Shown piece by piece: positions 26,156 to 33,809 of a stretch of 64,000 bases of DNA (positions are counted from its first letter, which is position 1; every line of letters starts with the position of its first letter). The notes beneath the pieces are model-generated. The model made no database searches. It was not told the DNA's origin and saw nothing but the letters and a program-made list of their open reading frames with translations. Both the position numbers and the translations under genes were made by a program. Source of the stretch: Nocardioides iriomotensis (lineage in GTDB: Bacteria > Actinomycetota > Actinomycetes > Propionibacteriales > Nocardioidaceae); NCBI RefSeq assembly GCF_004168035.1, contig NZ_SDPU01000001.1, positions 203,368 through 267,367 of the forward strand. Reading direction: 5' to 3'.

Positions 26156-27051
26156 TGGTCAGCCTCCTCGGTGCTGGCCTTGGCGCCGGCCTCCACGAAG
26201 CCCGCGGCCTCGGCGTCGGCAGCCGTCTTGAACCAGACGTCAGCGGTCGTGTTGTCGTACCAGCGGCCACCGGGGGCGTGGTACTTCTTCGAGTCGGACT
26301 TGCCCTTGATCTCGTAGCCGGCAGGCGCGCTGCCGTCCTCGAGCGCCGCAGCGGCACCCTCGAACGGCGCCTCGGCGACGACGCCGACCTTGTCGTCCTC
26401 GATGTCGGCGGCCTCGGTGGAGGTCGCGACGGCCTTGACCGACTTGCCGGTCGACGGGCCCGCCACGAACGCGTCGTACGCGCCCTTGGTGAAGACCACG
26501 TCGTCGGAGAGCAGCACGTCGTAGGTGTTGAGCTGGTCGACGGCCAGGATGTGCACGGTGTCGACGTTGCGCAGCGACAGCCAGGTCAGGTCGTCGCCCC
26601 GCTCGAGCACCACGAGGGCGCGCGGGCGGTCGCTGAGGCTGGACAGCGCGGCGAGGGCGTTCTTCGTCGACGGCTTGTCGCCGGAGACGAACGACTCCAC
26701 GACGTGCACGCGGCCGGCGCGGGCCCGGTCGGAGAGGGCACCGCGCAGGGCGGCGGCCTTCATCTTCTTGGGCGTGCGCTGGTCGTAGCTGCGCGGCGTC
26801 GGGCCGTGCACGGTGCCACCACCGGCGAACTGCGGCGCGCGGGTCGAGCCCTGGCGGGCGCGACCGGTGCCCTTCTGCTTGTAGGGCTTGCGGCCACCAC
26901 CGCGGACCTCGCCGCGGGACTTGGTGTCGTGGGTGCCCTGGCGGGCCGCGGCCTGCTGGGCGACGACGACCTGGTGGATCAGCGGGATGTTGACCTGCAC
27001 GTCGAAGATCTCCGCAGGCAGGTCGACCTTGACGGTCTTGACGGAAGCCAT
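26152..27051 (-). CDS. rplD: 50S ribosomal protein L4 (uL4) with a fused C-terminal domain
   Basis: 299 residues, against about 205-220 for a normal L4. Residues 1-198 are a complete L4, including the basic tunnel loop [19 protein letters not shown] (51-69). Residues 199-244 are an Ala/Glu-rich linker. Residues 245-286 form an additional small domain with [20 protein letters not shown], then [10 protein letters not shown] and [10 protein letters not shown], matching the short 'sunset'-type pattern (IKGN..S..YH.P...Y..T.A..WF....AE.AGF) seen in other actinobacterial proteins. The tail ends acidic. It lies between rplC (2 bp) and rplW (overlap). L4 function is sure; the role of the added domain is unknown. 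Confidence 0.96.
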   Translation of the reverse strand: MASVKTVKVDLPAEIFDVQVNIPLIHQVVVAQQAAARQGTHDTKSRGEVRGGGRKPYKQKGTGRARQGSTRAPQFAGGGTVHGPTPRSYDQRTPKKMKAAALRGALSDRARAGRVHVVESFVSGDKPSTKNALAALSSLSDRPRALVVLERGDDLTWLSLRNVDTVHILAVDQLNTYDVLLSDDVVFTKGAYDAFVAGPSTGKSVKAVATSTEAADIEDDKVGVVAEAPFEGAAAALEDGSAPAGYEIKGKSDSKKYHAPGGRWYDNTTADVWFKTAADAEAAGFVEAGAKASTEEADQ

Positions 27052-27053
27052 GG

Positions 27054-27719
27054 TCAGCCCTCCTTGACGGTCGACTTGGCGGCGGAACGGATGACCACGA
27101 GGCCGCCCTTGGGGCCGGGGACGGCGCCCTTGAGCAGGATCAGGCCCTTCTCGACGTCCACGGCGTGGATCGAGACGTTCTGCGTGGTGACGGTGTCCCC
27201 ACCCATGCGGCCGGCCATCCGGACGCCCTTGAAGACGCGACCCGGGGTCGCGCAGGCGCCGATGGAACCGGGCTTGCGGTGGTTGCGGTGCGCACCGTGG
27301 GAGGCGCCCACGCCGGAGAAGCCGTGACGCTTCATCGTTCCGGCGAAGCCCTTGCCCTTGCTGGTGCCGGTCACGTCGACCTCCTCGCCCGCGGCGAAGA
27401 CCTCCGGGGAGAGCTCCTGGCCGACGGAGTACGACGCGGCGTCCGCGGTGCGGATCTCGACGACGTGGCGACGGGGCGTGGTGCCCGCCTTGGCGAAGTG
27501 GCCGGCCTGCGGCTTGGTCACCTTGCGGCCGTCGATCTCGCCGAAGCCGATCTGGACGGCGTTGTAGCCGTCGGTCTCGGGCTGGCGGACCTGCGTGACC
27601 ACGTTGGTGCCGGCCGCGATCACGGTCACGGGCACGATGCGGTTGTTCTCGTCCCAGGTCTGGGTCATGCCGAGCTTGGTGCCCAGCAGCCCACGGACGT
27701 TGCGTTCAAGAGTGCTCAT
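27054..27719 (-). CDS. rplC: 50S ribosomal protein L3 (uL3)
   Basis: 221 residues. [20 protein letters not shown] opens the protein, and the long loop [20 protein letters not shown] with [20 protein letters not shown] reaches the peptidyl-transferase centre. It follows rpsJ by 23 bp. Confidence 0.98.
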   Translation of the reverse strand: MSTLERNVRGLLGTKLGMTQTWDENNRIVPVTVIAAGTNVVTQVRQPETDGYNAVQIGFGEIDGRKVTKPQAGHFAKAGTTPRRHVVEIRTADAASYSVGQELSPEVFAAGEEVDVTGTSKGKGFAGTMKRHGFSGVGASHGAHRNHRKPGSIGACATPGRVFKGVRMAGRMGGDTVTTQNVSIHAVDVEKGLILLKGAVPGPKGGLVVIRSAAKSTVKEG

Positions 27720-27742
27720 TGGTTATCAGGCCTCGTCGCGAC

Positions 27743-28051
27743 TCAGAGCTTGATCTCGATGTCGACACCGGCCGGGAGGTCGAGACGCATGAGCGAGTCA
27801 ACCGTCTTCGGCGTGGGGTCGATGATGTCGATGAGACGCTTGTGGGTGCGCATCTCGAAGTGCTCGCGGCTGTCCTTGTACTTGTGCGGCGAACGGATGA
27901 CGCAGTAGACGTTCTTCTCCGTGGGCAGCGGCACAGGGCCAGCGACCTTTGCGCCCGTGCGCGTGACCGTGTCAACGATCTTGCGGGCGGAGGTGTCGAT
28001 CACCTCGTGGTCGTAGGCCTTGAGCCGGATGCGGATCTTCTGTCCCGCCAT
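27743..28051 (-). CDS. rpsJ: 30S ribosomal protein S10 (uS10)
   Basis: 102 residues, the standard length, [20 protein letters not shown] to [12 protein letters not shown]10 is part of the 30S head and, as NusE, of antitermination complexes. It is the first gene of the S10 operon. In many bacteria tuf directly precedes it; here a 6.5-kb block separates them. Its leader holds the structured element at 28176-28216. Confidence 0.98.
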   Translation of the reverse strand: MAGQKIRIRLKAYDHEVIDTSARKIVDTVTRTGAKVAGPVPLPTEKNVYCVIRSPHKYKDSREHFEMRTHKRLIDIIDPTPKTVDSLMRLDLPAGVDIEIKL

Positions 28052-28168
28052 AGCTCCTCGTCGTCCTTTACTAGTCCTGAGCCCGCCGGGCTCGTCGTAC
28101 CGCCAAGTCCAGTGGCCGTTCCGGGAGGACCCGGTCGGTCACGCTGCCCCTTGGCACTGCCTCCTCCG

Positions 28169-28216
28169 ACCCCCGCGGTCGGGCGTGTCGCGCATGCTGG
28201 GCGCAACACGAGACCG
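28169..28216 (-). ncRNA. Candidate structured leader RNA of rpsJ (shared with rpsL)
   Basis: The minus-strand RNA folds CGGTC-U-CGUGUUGCG (28216-28202), a 9-nt loop, then CGCGACACG-CCC-GACCG (28192-28176): 9 + 5 pairs. Bases 28169-28191 are identical over 23 nt to 39173-39195 in the rpsL leader, and this conserved part is the 3' strand of the stem plus the following CGGGGGT. The 5' strands differ but still pair. Cis-regulation by a ribosomal protein is an inference. Confidence 0.55.
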
Positions 28217-28371
28217 ATCTCGCGATGTTGGAGTGGCTACCCGACGCACGGTCGGGCCTGAAAGGGTCTCCTGGTGCGGCGCGGCGCACGCGACTCACTG
28301 GCAACCAGGTGGAACCGATTCAGGAGTCAAAGTGCGCTGCGCCCCGGCGACCCCGCCGGAGCAACCGGACT

Positions 28372-28401
28372 ATCTTGTCAGAGGTCGTGGTGCCTTATCA
28401 A
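28372..28401 (-). promoter_or_regulatory. Candidate S10-operon promoter
   Basis: On the minus strand TTGATA (28401-28396) and CAAGAT (28377-28372) are 18 nt apart. The -10 keeps the key A2 and T6 positions. The predicted start near 28365 gives a leader of about 310 nt to rpsJ. Confidence 0.4.
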
Positions 28402-28464
28402 ATCGGCCCCGGACCGAGGCGGAATGACCCGATCGAGGCGTGTCCCCGCGCACCCACGATGCCC

Positions 28465-28470
28465 TAGTTT
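28465..28470 (+). promoter_or_regulatory. Leaderless -10 element (TAGTTT)
   Basis: TAGTTT ends 7 nt before the ATG at 28477, so transcription is predicted to start at the start codon. No -35 match is visible. Confidence 0.45.
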
Positions 28471-28476
28471 CGGCGC

Positions 28477-29862
28477 ATGAGCGAACCCGCCTCCGCCGCC
28501 TCGTCCGCGTCCTCACCGGTCGACCGCGACCGCTTGCGGGCGCTGCACGCCGAGGAGGAGTCCCGGTTCGTCGCGGACCGGCCGCGCTCGGCCGCGTTGG
28601 CCGCCGAGGCCGCCGACGCGCTGCTCGCCGGCGTCCCGATGCCCTGGATGACTCGCTGGCCGGGGGCGTTCCCGGTGTTCTTCGAGACGGCGTCCGGGGC
28701 CCGGTTCACCGACGTCGACGGCCGGGAGTACGTCGACCTCTGCCTCGGCGACACGGGAGCGATGACGGGGCACGCCCTGCCGGCCGTCACCGAGGCGATC
28801 ACCGAGCGCGCAAGCACCGGGATCACCACCATGCTGCCCAGCACCGACGCGGCCTGGGTCGCCGAGGAGCTGCGCCGCCGGTTCGGGCTGGCGCGCTGGC
28901 AGATGGCGATGTCGGCCACGGACGCGAACCGGTTCGTCCTGCGCTTCGCCCGGCACCTGACCGGCCGCCCGAAGGTCGCGGTGATGGACTGGTGCTACCA
29001 CGGCACCGTCGACGAGACCCTGGCCGTCCTCGACGGCGACAAGGTGGTCCCCCGGCCCGGGGCGCTCGGCCCGCAGGTCGACGTCGCGCTGACCACCCGG
29101 GTGGTGCCGTTCAACGACCTGGCCGCCCTCGAGGCCGCCCTGGCCCACGGCGACGTCGCCTGCCTGCTGATGGAGCCGGCGCTGACCAACATCGGCATCG
29201 TGCTCCCCGAGGAGGGCTACCTCGACGAGGTCCGTCGCCTGACCCGCGAGGCCGGCACCCTCCTGGTGATCGACGAGACGCACACGCTGTGCGCCGGCCC
29301 CGGCGGAGCCACCCGGGCGTGGGGCCTCGTCCCGGACATCCTGGTCGTCGGCAAGCCGATCGGTGGCGGCGTCCCCGCCGCGGCGTACGGCGTCAGCCAG
29401 GAGGTCGCGGACCGGCTCGGCCCGCAGATGCTGTCCCACGACATCGACGTGGCGGGCGTCGGCGGCACCCTCACCGGCAACGCGCTGGCGCTGGCCGCGG
29501 TGCGCCGGACGCTGTCGGTGGCGCTGCGCGAGGAGGACTTCGCGGTGGCGATCCCGCTGGCGCAGCGCTGGGCCGACGGCGTGGCCCGGGGGATCGCCGA
29601 GCACGGGCTGCCATGGCACGTCCAGCGCCTGGGCGCCCGCGCGGAGTACTGGTTCTGCCCGCCGCCGCGCGACGGGGCCGCCGCCGCGGCCGCGGTCGAC
29701 GAGGAGCTCGAGGCGTTCATGCACCTGTGGGCGCTGAACCGGGGCATCCTGCTCACGCCGTTCCACAACATGGCGCTGTTCTCGCCGCACCACACCGAGG
29801 CGGACGTGGACCTGCACACCGAGGTGTTCGGAGACGCCGTGGCCGCTCTGCTCGGTCGGTAG
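28477..29862 (+). CDS. Class III PLP-dependent aminotransferase (GSA-aminomutase-like)
   Basis: 461 residues. The fold-type I class III pattern is clear: YVDLCLGDTGAMTGHALPAV, LLVIDETHTLCAGPGG (Asp binding the pyridine N, ~residue 265) and ILVVGKPIGGGVPAAAYG (Schiff-base Lys, ~293). The overall pattern is closest to glutamate-1-semialdehyde aminomutase and related beta/gamma-aminotransferases. Nothing nearby suggests tetrapyrrole synthesis, so a catabolic or specialised amine substrate is more likely. The N-terminus is a ~15-residue Ser/Ala-rich stretch. It is divergent from rpsJ. Confidence 0.85.
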   Translation: MSEPASAASSASSPVDRDRLRALHAEEESRFVADRPRSAALAAEAADALLAGVPMPWMTRWPGAFPVFFETASGARFTDVDGREYVDLCLGDTGAMTGHALPAVTEAITERASTGITTMLPSTDAAWVAEELRRRFGLARWQMAMSATDANRFVLRFARHLTGRPKVAVMDWCYHGTVDETLAVLDGDKVVPRPGALGPQVDVALTTRVVPFNDLAALEAALAHGDVACLLMEPALTNIGIVLPEEGYLDEVRRLTREAGTLLVIDETHTLCAGPGGATRAWGLVPDILVVGKPIGGGVPAAAYGVSQEVADRLGPQMLSHDIDVAGVGGTLTGNALALAAVRRTLSVALREEDFAVAIPLAQRWADGVARGIAEHGLPWHVQRLGARAEYWFCPPPRDGAAAAAAVDEELEAFMHLWALNRGILLTPFHNMALFSPHHTEADVDLHTEVFGDAVAALLGR

Positions 29863-29865
29863 CCT
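29860..29865 (+). promoter_or_regulatory. Leaderless -10 element (TAGCCT) overlapping upstream stop
   Basis: TAGCCT includes the TAG stop codon of the aminotransferase gene and ends 7 nt before the GtrA-family ATG (29872), so that gene can be transcribed on its own as a leaderless message. Confidence 0.4.
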
Positions 29866-29871
29866 TTCTGC

Positions 29872-30426
29872 ATGAGCTGGTGGCGCCGCGTGATGGTCGA
29901 GCGGCACGGCCACAACTGGGTGCTGCTGGGGCGGTTCGCGCTGGTCGGCGCGTCGGGCGTGGTCGTGAACCTCGTGACGCTGCGTCTGGTCGAGCAGCTC
30001 GGCCCGACGTACACGCAGGTGTGGCTGGACCTGCCGCTCACCGACTACAACGTGCGCTGGTACCACCTCTACACGGCGTTCGCGTTCCTCGTCGCCAACC
30101 TGTGGAACTTCCAGCTCAACCGCTCGTGGGCGTTCCGCAGCGCCGTGCACAAGCGGCCGTGGCTCTCGGAGTACCTCCCGTTCCTGACCGTCGGCCTGCT
30201 CGCGCTCGGGCTCAACCTGCTGATCGTCACGCTGCTGATCCACCCGCACTCCCCGTTGTCGCTCCCGGAGTCCGTGTTCGACGACAGCTCGGCCTTCCGC
30301 TCGCGCCTGCTCTGGGCGAACTTCATCGCGGTCGTCATGATCACCCCGGTGTCGTTCGTGACCAACAAGTTCTGGGCGTTCCGCGCCGTCCGGGCCGCCC
30401 GGCGCGCGTCCCTGCTGTCGCGCTGA
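29872..30426 (+). CDS. GtrA-family membrane protein
   Basis: 184 residues with four predicted membrane helices (LLGRFALVGASGVVVNLVTL; HLYTAFAFLVANLWNFQLNR; LPFLTVGLLALGLNLLIVTL; FIAVVMITPVSFVTNKFWAF). The FxxVGxxGxxxN and NFxxNRxWxF signatures are those of GtrA, thought to flip polyprenyl-linked sugars. A partner glycosyltransferase is not adjacent, so the sugar is unknown. It starts 9 bp after the aminotransferase stop. Confidence 0.88.
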   Translation: MSWWRRVMVERHGHNWVLLGRFALVGASGVVVNLVTLRLVEQLGPTYTQVWLDLPLTDYNVRWYHLYTAFAFLVANLWNFQLNRSWAFRSAVHKRPWLSEYLPFLTVGLLALGLNLLIVTLLIHPHSPLSLPESVFDDSSAFRSRLLWANFIAVVMITPVSFVTNKFWAFRAVRAARRASLLSR

Positions 30427-30457
30427 TACCCCGGTGACGCCGCCCGCGTCCCGGGCT

Positions 30458-30463
30458 TACTCT
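30458..30463 (+). promoter_or_regulatory. Leaderless -10 element (TACTCT)
   Basis: TACTCT ends 7 nt before GTG 30470, which supports that GTG rather than the in-frame GTG at 30434 as the start of the next gene. Confidence 0.45.
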
Positions 30464-30469
30464 CTGGTC

Positions 30470-30880
30470 GTGGCCGCGGACTGGGCCGTGCTGGCCTTCG
30501 TCATCGCCGCGATCGGTGCGGCGCTCAACGTCCGTGTCCGCCGGCGGGTGCTGCGGACGGGCGAGCGCGTCGGCCGGCGCCTCTGGGCGCTGGTGCCCCG
30601 GCGGGTGCGCCCCACGGCCGACAGCCGGCCCATCGAGGTGATCGCCCACGACGCGCGGCGTCTCGGCCACCGCTTCCACCACCCGCACCGCGGGCTGACG
30701 TTCGTGAAGTACGAGAGCACCCGCTGGGCCTACGACAAGGTCCTCGCCGAGGGCTGCCGCGCGCTCGGCATCGAGCACCTGCTCGGCGTGCTGCCGCCCG
30801 GACCGGAGCTCGACGCTGAGCGCCGACGCGTGGAGTGGCTGCTGTACCAGGCCGGGCTCGACGTCGACGACGCTGCCTGA
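30470..30880 (+). CDS. Small membrane-anchored protein of unknown function
   Basis: 136 residues from GTG 30470 (an in-frame GTG at 30434 would add 12). One N-terminal membrane helix (AVLAFVIAAIGAALNV) is followed by a very basic stretch (RVRRRVLRTGERVGRR) and a soluble domain with HHPHRGLTFVKYESTRWAYD and EHLLGVLPPGPELDAERRRV. I do not recognise the family. The start choice rests on the -10 spacing and on the membrane helix beginning there. Confidence 0.65.
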   Translation: MAADWAVLAFVIAAIGAALNVRVRRRVLRTGERVGRRLWALVPRRVRPTADSRPIEVIAHDARRLGHRFHHPHRGLTFVKYESTRWAYDKVLAEGCRALGIEHLLGVLPPGPELDAERRRVEWLLYQAGLDVDDAA

Positions 30881-30906
30881 CCCCCGGCCGCCGTACCCCG
30901 AGTTAT

Positions 30907-30945
30907 ACAAGTGCGCTTGTGAGAGTCGGGCCGGGTCTCTAGCGT
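30907..30945 (+). promoter_or_regulatory. Promoter with overlapping palindromic operator for ArsR-like gene
   Basis: TTGTGA (30917-30922) and TAGCGT (30940-30945) are 17 nt apart, and the -10 ends 8 nt before GTG 30953, a leaderless arrangement. The palindrome ACAAG-TGCG-CTTGT (30907-30920) overlaps the -35, where a bound repressor would block polymerase. The regulator is most likely the gene's own product; this is inferred. Confidence 0.6.
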
Positions 30946-30952
30946 CCTGGCT

Positions 30953-31594
30953 GTGACACGACGGACCCGCCGCACCGCCGACCAGCGCCACGCCGACACC
31001 GCGCCCTCGCCCGAGGGGCCCGAGGTCATCGAGCAGCTGATCGCCTACTACCACCCGACCCGCCAGAAGATCCTCGAGACGATCTCGGTGCACGGCCCGG
31101 CGAGCGTCGGGATGATCGCCGACCGCCTCGGCATCGCCCCGGGCAGCGTGAGCCACCATCTCAAGCCGCTGCACCGCGCCGGCTTCGTCGAGCCCGCCCC
31201 CGAGCTCGCCGCCGACACCCGCGCGAGCTGGTGGCGGCTGGCCCGGACGAGCGTGTCCTACGACGCCCTCGACTACCCGCCCGGCAGCCGCGCGCGCGAG
31301 GTGGTCGGTCTGGCCGAGAAGGCCAACGACGACCGACACGTCGCCGCGATGCGCACGTGGCGGACCCGGCGGCACGAGCTGCCCGGGGCGTGGCGGCGGG
31401 CGGGCGGCTCGAGCGACACCGGCATCGCGGCGACGGCCGAGCAGGTCGAGGACCTGCTCACCCGGGTCAACGAGGTCTTCCGCACCTGGGCCTACGAGGT
31501 GCACGACGACCAGCAGGTCCACCCCGACGCCGACCGGCGGCACGTGCTCGCCTTCGCCCACGTGGTGCCGAGCGTCGAGGGCGGCACCCGGTGA
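30953..31594 (+). CDS. ArsR-like winged-helix transcriptional regulator
   Basis: 213 residues. The winged HTH is near residues 35-85: RQKILETISVHGPASVGMIA, DRLGIAPGSVSHHLKPLHRA, then GFVEPAPELAADTRASWWRL as wing. No metal-binding cysteine pair is seen, so it is not a metal sensor. The C-terminal ~110 residues are helical and probably dimerise or bind a ligand. GTG start. Its stop overlaps the MFS gene start (GTGA), so it likely controls that transporter and itself through the operator at 30907-30920. Confidence 0.85.
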   Translation: MTRRTRRTADQRHADTAPSPEGPEVIEQLIAYYHPTRQKILETISVHGPASVGMIADRLGIAPGSVSHHLKPLHRAGFVEPAPELAADTRASWWRLARTSVSYDALDYPPGSRAREVVGLAEKANDDRHVAAMRTWRTRRHELPGAWRRAGGSSDTGIAATAEQVEDLLTRVNEVFRTWAYEVHDDQQVHPDADRRHVLAFAHVVPSVEGGTR

Positions 31595-32853
31595 CCGAGA
31601 CGCTGATCCCTGACTCCGCCGGGCGCACCCTGCCCCCGCCCACCCGCGACCGCGTGGTGTGGGTGTGGGCGGCCGCGTCGTTCCTGGCCTTCGTGGGCGA
31701 CAGCATCTGGTTCGTCGGGGTCGCCTGGGCCGCGGTGAACGTCGCCTCACCTGGCGTCGCCGGCGTGGTCGTAGCGGTCGGGATGGTGCCGCAGGCAGTG
31801 CTGCTGCTCGTGGGCGGCACGATCGCGGACCGGCTCGACACCCGCCTCGTGATGGTGGCGGCGAACGCCGTACGCGTGACGACGCTGCTCGTCGGCGCCG
31901 CCCTCTGGAACGCCGGCGTCGCGCCGGTCCCGCTGCTGATCGCCGTGGCCTGCGTCTTCGGCGCCGCCGACGCCTTCTACCTCCCGGCCACCTCGACGAT
32001 GCCGCGCCAGATGGTGCACGCCGACGACCTCGCCACGCTGGGCGGCCTCTTCCAGGTGGTCCGGCGGGCCGCGGTGCTCGCCGGCTCCGCCCTCGGCGGC
32101 TGGATCGCCGCGACGCAGGGGCTGGTCACCGCGATGGTCGTCGACGCCGTCGGCTTCGTGACGATCAGCGTGGTGGTCGCGGTGGTGCTGCGGCCCCGGT
32201 TCCCCCTGGCCCGCAGCGCGGCCGAGCCGGTGGTCCGGGCGATCCGGACCGGCGTCTCCTACGTCCGCGGCGACGCGACGGTCCGCACCTTCGTCGTCAC
32301 GCTGTCCGGGCTCAACGTGTTCGTCGGGCCCGCGCTGTCGCTCGGCGTCGCCCTGCGCGCGGACGCGTCCGGCTGGGGCGCGGGGGTGGTCGGCGCGGCC
32401 AACGCCTGCGTCGGGGTCGGTGCCGCCGTCGGCGCCCTGGCCGCGATGCACGTGAGGCCGCGGCGGCCGGCGGTGTCCGGCTTCGTGTCGCTGGTGCTGC
32501 AGGGCGGCGCGATCGTCGCGCTCGGCGTCGCCTGGCTGCCCGCCACGCTCGGTGGTGCCGTCGTGATCGGGCTGACTGCCGGGTGGGCCTCGGTGATCCT
32601 GTCGGCCTGCTTCCAGCGGGTGGTCCGTGAGGACCAGCTCGGCCGGGTGTCGTCGATGACGATGCTGTCGGACTACACCCTGCTCCCCCTGGCGACCCCC
32701 TTCTTCGGCTGGCTCGCCGCGACGACGTCCGTCAGGACGACCGCTGCGGTGTTCGGTGCCTGCATGGCCGTGGCCGGCCTCTGGGGTGCCAGCCGCCCGG
32801 TGATCCGCGCCGTCGCGCAGCCGTCGGTCCGCTCCGGCACGATGGGGGCGTGA
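31591..32853 (+). CDS. MFS transporter
   Basis: 420 residues, GTG start, about 12 membrane helices. WAAASFLAFVGDSIWFVGVA opens helix 1, and GGTIADRLDTRLVMVAANAV holds the loop 2-3 DRxxxR motif typical of the major facilitator superfamily; the pattern is that of the enterobactin-exporter/macrolide-efflux-like branch (DHA3). Substrate unknown. Overlaps at both ends couple it to the ArsR-like regulator before and the AraC-like gene after. Confidence 0.9.
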   Translation: MTETLIPDSAGRTLPPPTRDRVVWVWAAASFLAFVGDSIWFVGVAWAAVNVASPGVAGVVVAVGMVPQAVLLLVGGTIADRLDTRLVMVAANAVRVTTLLVGAALWNAGVAPVPLLIAVACVFGAADAFYLPATSTMPRQMVHADDLATLGGLFQVVRRAAVLAGSALGGWIAATQGLVTAMVVDAVGFVTISVVVAVVLRPRFPLARSAAEPVVRAIRTGVSYVRGDATVRTFVVTLSGLNVFVGPALSLGVALRADASGWGAGVVGAANACVGVGAAVGALAAMHVRPRRPAVSGFVSLVLQGGAIVALGVAWLPATLGGAVVIGLTAGWASVILSACFQRVVREDQLGRVSSMTMLSDYTLLPLATPFFGWLAATTSVRTTAAVFGACMAVAGLWGASRPVIRAVAQPSVRSGTMGA

Positions 32854-33314
32854 CCACCCGGCCCGAGCAGCGCGTCCCCGCGGACAACCTCGTCTGGCTG
32901 CGTCGTGCCCGCGACCACGCCGACCGGCACTACGCCGAGCCGCTCGTGCTCGACGACCTCGCGGCGGTGGCCGGGATGAGCAAGTACCACTTCCACCGGA
33001 TGTTCACCGCCACCTACCGGATCACCCCGGCGCTCTACGTCTCCGAGCGTCGGGTCGAGCGGGCGCAGGACCTGCTGCGCACCACCAACCTCAGCGTGAC
33101 AGAGGTGTGCCACGCCGTCGGCTTCACCAGCCTCGGCTCGTTCAGCTCGCGCTTCCGCGACCTGGTCGGCGAGACGCCGAGCGCGTTCCAGGCGCGGTAC
33201 GCCGCCGCGGGCGCGCCGCGCATCCCGGGCTGCTGGGTGTTCATGGCCGGCCTCGCCGAACGCCGTACCGACTCAGCAAGCGAGGAGAAGCGGACCGACC
33301 CCGAGCCTTCCTAG
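32850..33314 (+). CDS. AraC-family regulator, short form
   Basis: 154 residues. It is essentially the two-HTH AraC DNA-binding domain: LVLDDLAAVAGMSKYHFHRM and TEVCHAVGFTSLGSFSSRFR, with the PSAFQARY end motif, plus a ~35-residue tail. There is no sensory domain, so it resembles the SoxS/MarA type, or an orphan that needs a partner. GTG start overlaps the MFS stop. It may activate the VOC gene downstream, or the operon itself. Confidence 0.9.
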   Translation: MTTRPEQRVPADNLVWLRRARDHADRHYAEPLVLDDLAAVAGMSKYHFHRMFTATYRITPALYVSERRVERAQDLLRTTNLSVTEVCHAVGFTSLGSFSSRFRDLVGETPSAFQARYAAAGAPRIPGCWVFMAGLAERRTDSASEEKRTDPEPS

Positions 33315-33317
33315 GCT
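33312..33317 (+). promoter_or_regulatory. Leaderless -10 element (TAGGCT)
   Basis: TAGGCT ends 8 nt before the VOC-gene ATG at 33325, and its TAG is the AraC-like gene's stop codon. This lets the VOC gene be transcribed separately. Confidence 0.45.
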
Positions 33318-33324
33318 CGACCGC

Positions 33325-33771
33325 ATGATCACCAACGTCTCTCTGGTCAGCGTCTGGGTGAAGGACATCGACGAGTCCCTCGCCTTCTACACCGAGGTCC
33401 TGGGCTTCGAGCCCGGCGACGACATCCGCATGGGTGAGGACTTCCGCTGGTGCACGGTCTTCCACCCCAAGCAGCCCGAGCTGCATCTCCACCTGACCAC
33501 CCCGAGCAAACCGCTCAGCGACGACATGATCGCCGCGATGCGCCGCGCCCAGGACGAGGGCGGCCTCCCCGGCGTCGGCCTGCACGTCGACGACTGCCGC
33601 GCGACGTACCAGGAGCTCAAGGCCAAGGGCGTCGAGTTCCTCCAGGAGCCCGAGGAGCGCCCGTACGGCGTGGAGGCGCTGATGCGCGACACCTCCGGGA
33701 ACTGGATGGTCCTGGTCGAGCCGCACGACTACACGCCCGAGGACTTCGCCGGCGTCGACTTCTCGGGGTGA
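33325..33771 (+). CDS. VOC-superfamily (glyoxalase/bleomycin-resistance-like) protein
   Basis: 148 residues, two beta-alpha-beta-beta-beta modules. The N-terminal half reads VSVWVKDIDESLAFYTEVLG and the C-terminal half VGLHVDDCRATYQELKAKGV and LMRDTSGNWMVLVEP. His and Glu positions that bind metal in glyoxalase I are partly present (HLHL; VEP near the end). The family is too diverse to assign a reaction. It lies 10 bp after the AraC-like gene and converges on trmB. Confidence 0.88.
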   Translation: MITNVSLVSVWVKDIDESLAFYTEVLGFEPGDDIRMGEDFRWCTVFHPKQPELHLHLTTPSKPLSDDMIAAMRRAQDEGGLPGVGLHVDDCRATYQELKAKGVEFLQEPEERPYGVEALMRDTSGNWMVLVEPHDYTPEDFAGVDFSG

Positions 33772-33775
33772 GGGC

Positions 33776-33809
33776 TGCGGGAGTCCCTGGTTCACCAGGG
33801 ACTCCTGCA
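33776..33809. terminator. 15-bp stem-loop after the VOC gene
   Basis: TGCGGGAGTCCCTGG (33776-33790) pairs with CCAGGGACTCCTGCA (33795-33809) around TTCA; one pair is G-T. It starts 5 nt after the VOC stop codon. No T-tract follows. It probably terminates transcription between the convergent VOC gene and trmB. Confidence 0.75.

Larger units (their letters stand above)
28052..28476 (-). other. S10-operon leader and divergent promoter region
   Basis: 425 bp without a gene between divergent rpsJ and the aminotransferase gene. It holds a candidate rpsJ promoter (28372-28401), a leader of about 310 nt with a stem-loop shared with the rpsL leader (28176-28216), another small hairpin (CCCGAC-CGTGC-GTCGGG on the minus strand), and the aminotransferase -10 (28465-28470). 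No small reading frame here looks coding. Confidence 0.6.

Noticed and set aside
28477..29862. hemL (glutamate-1-semialdehyde aminomutase)
   Set aside because: Only the general class III pattern is shared, and no tetrapyrrole genes are nearby.
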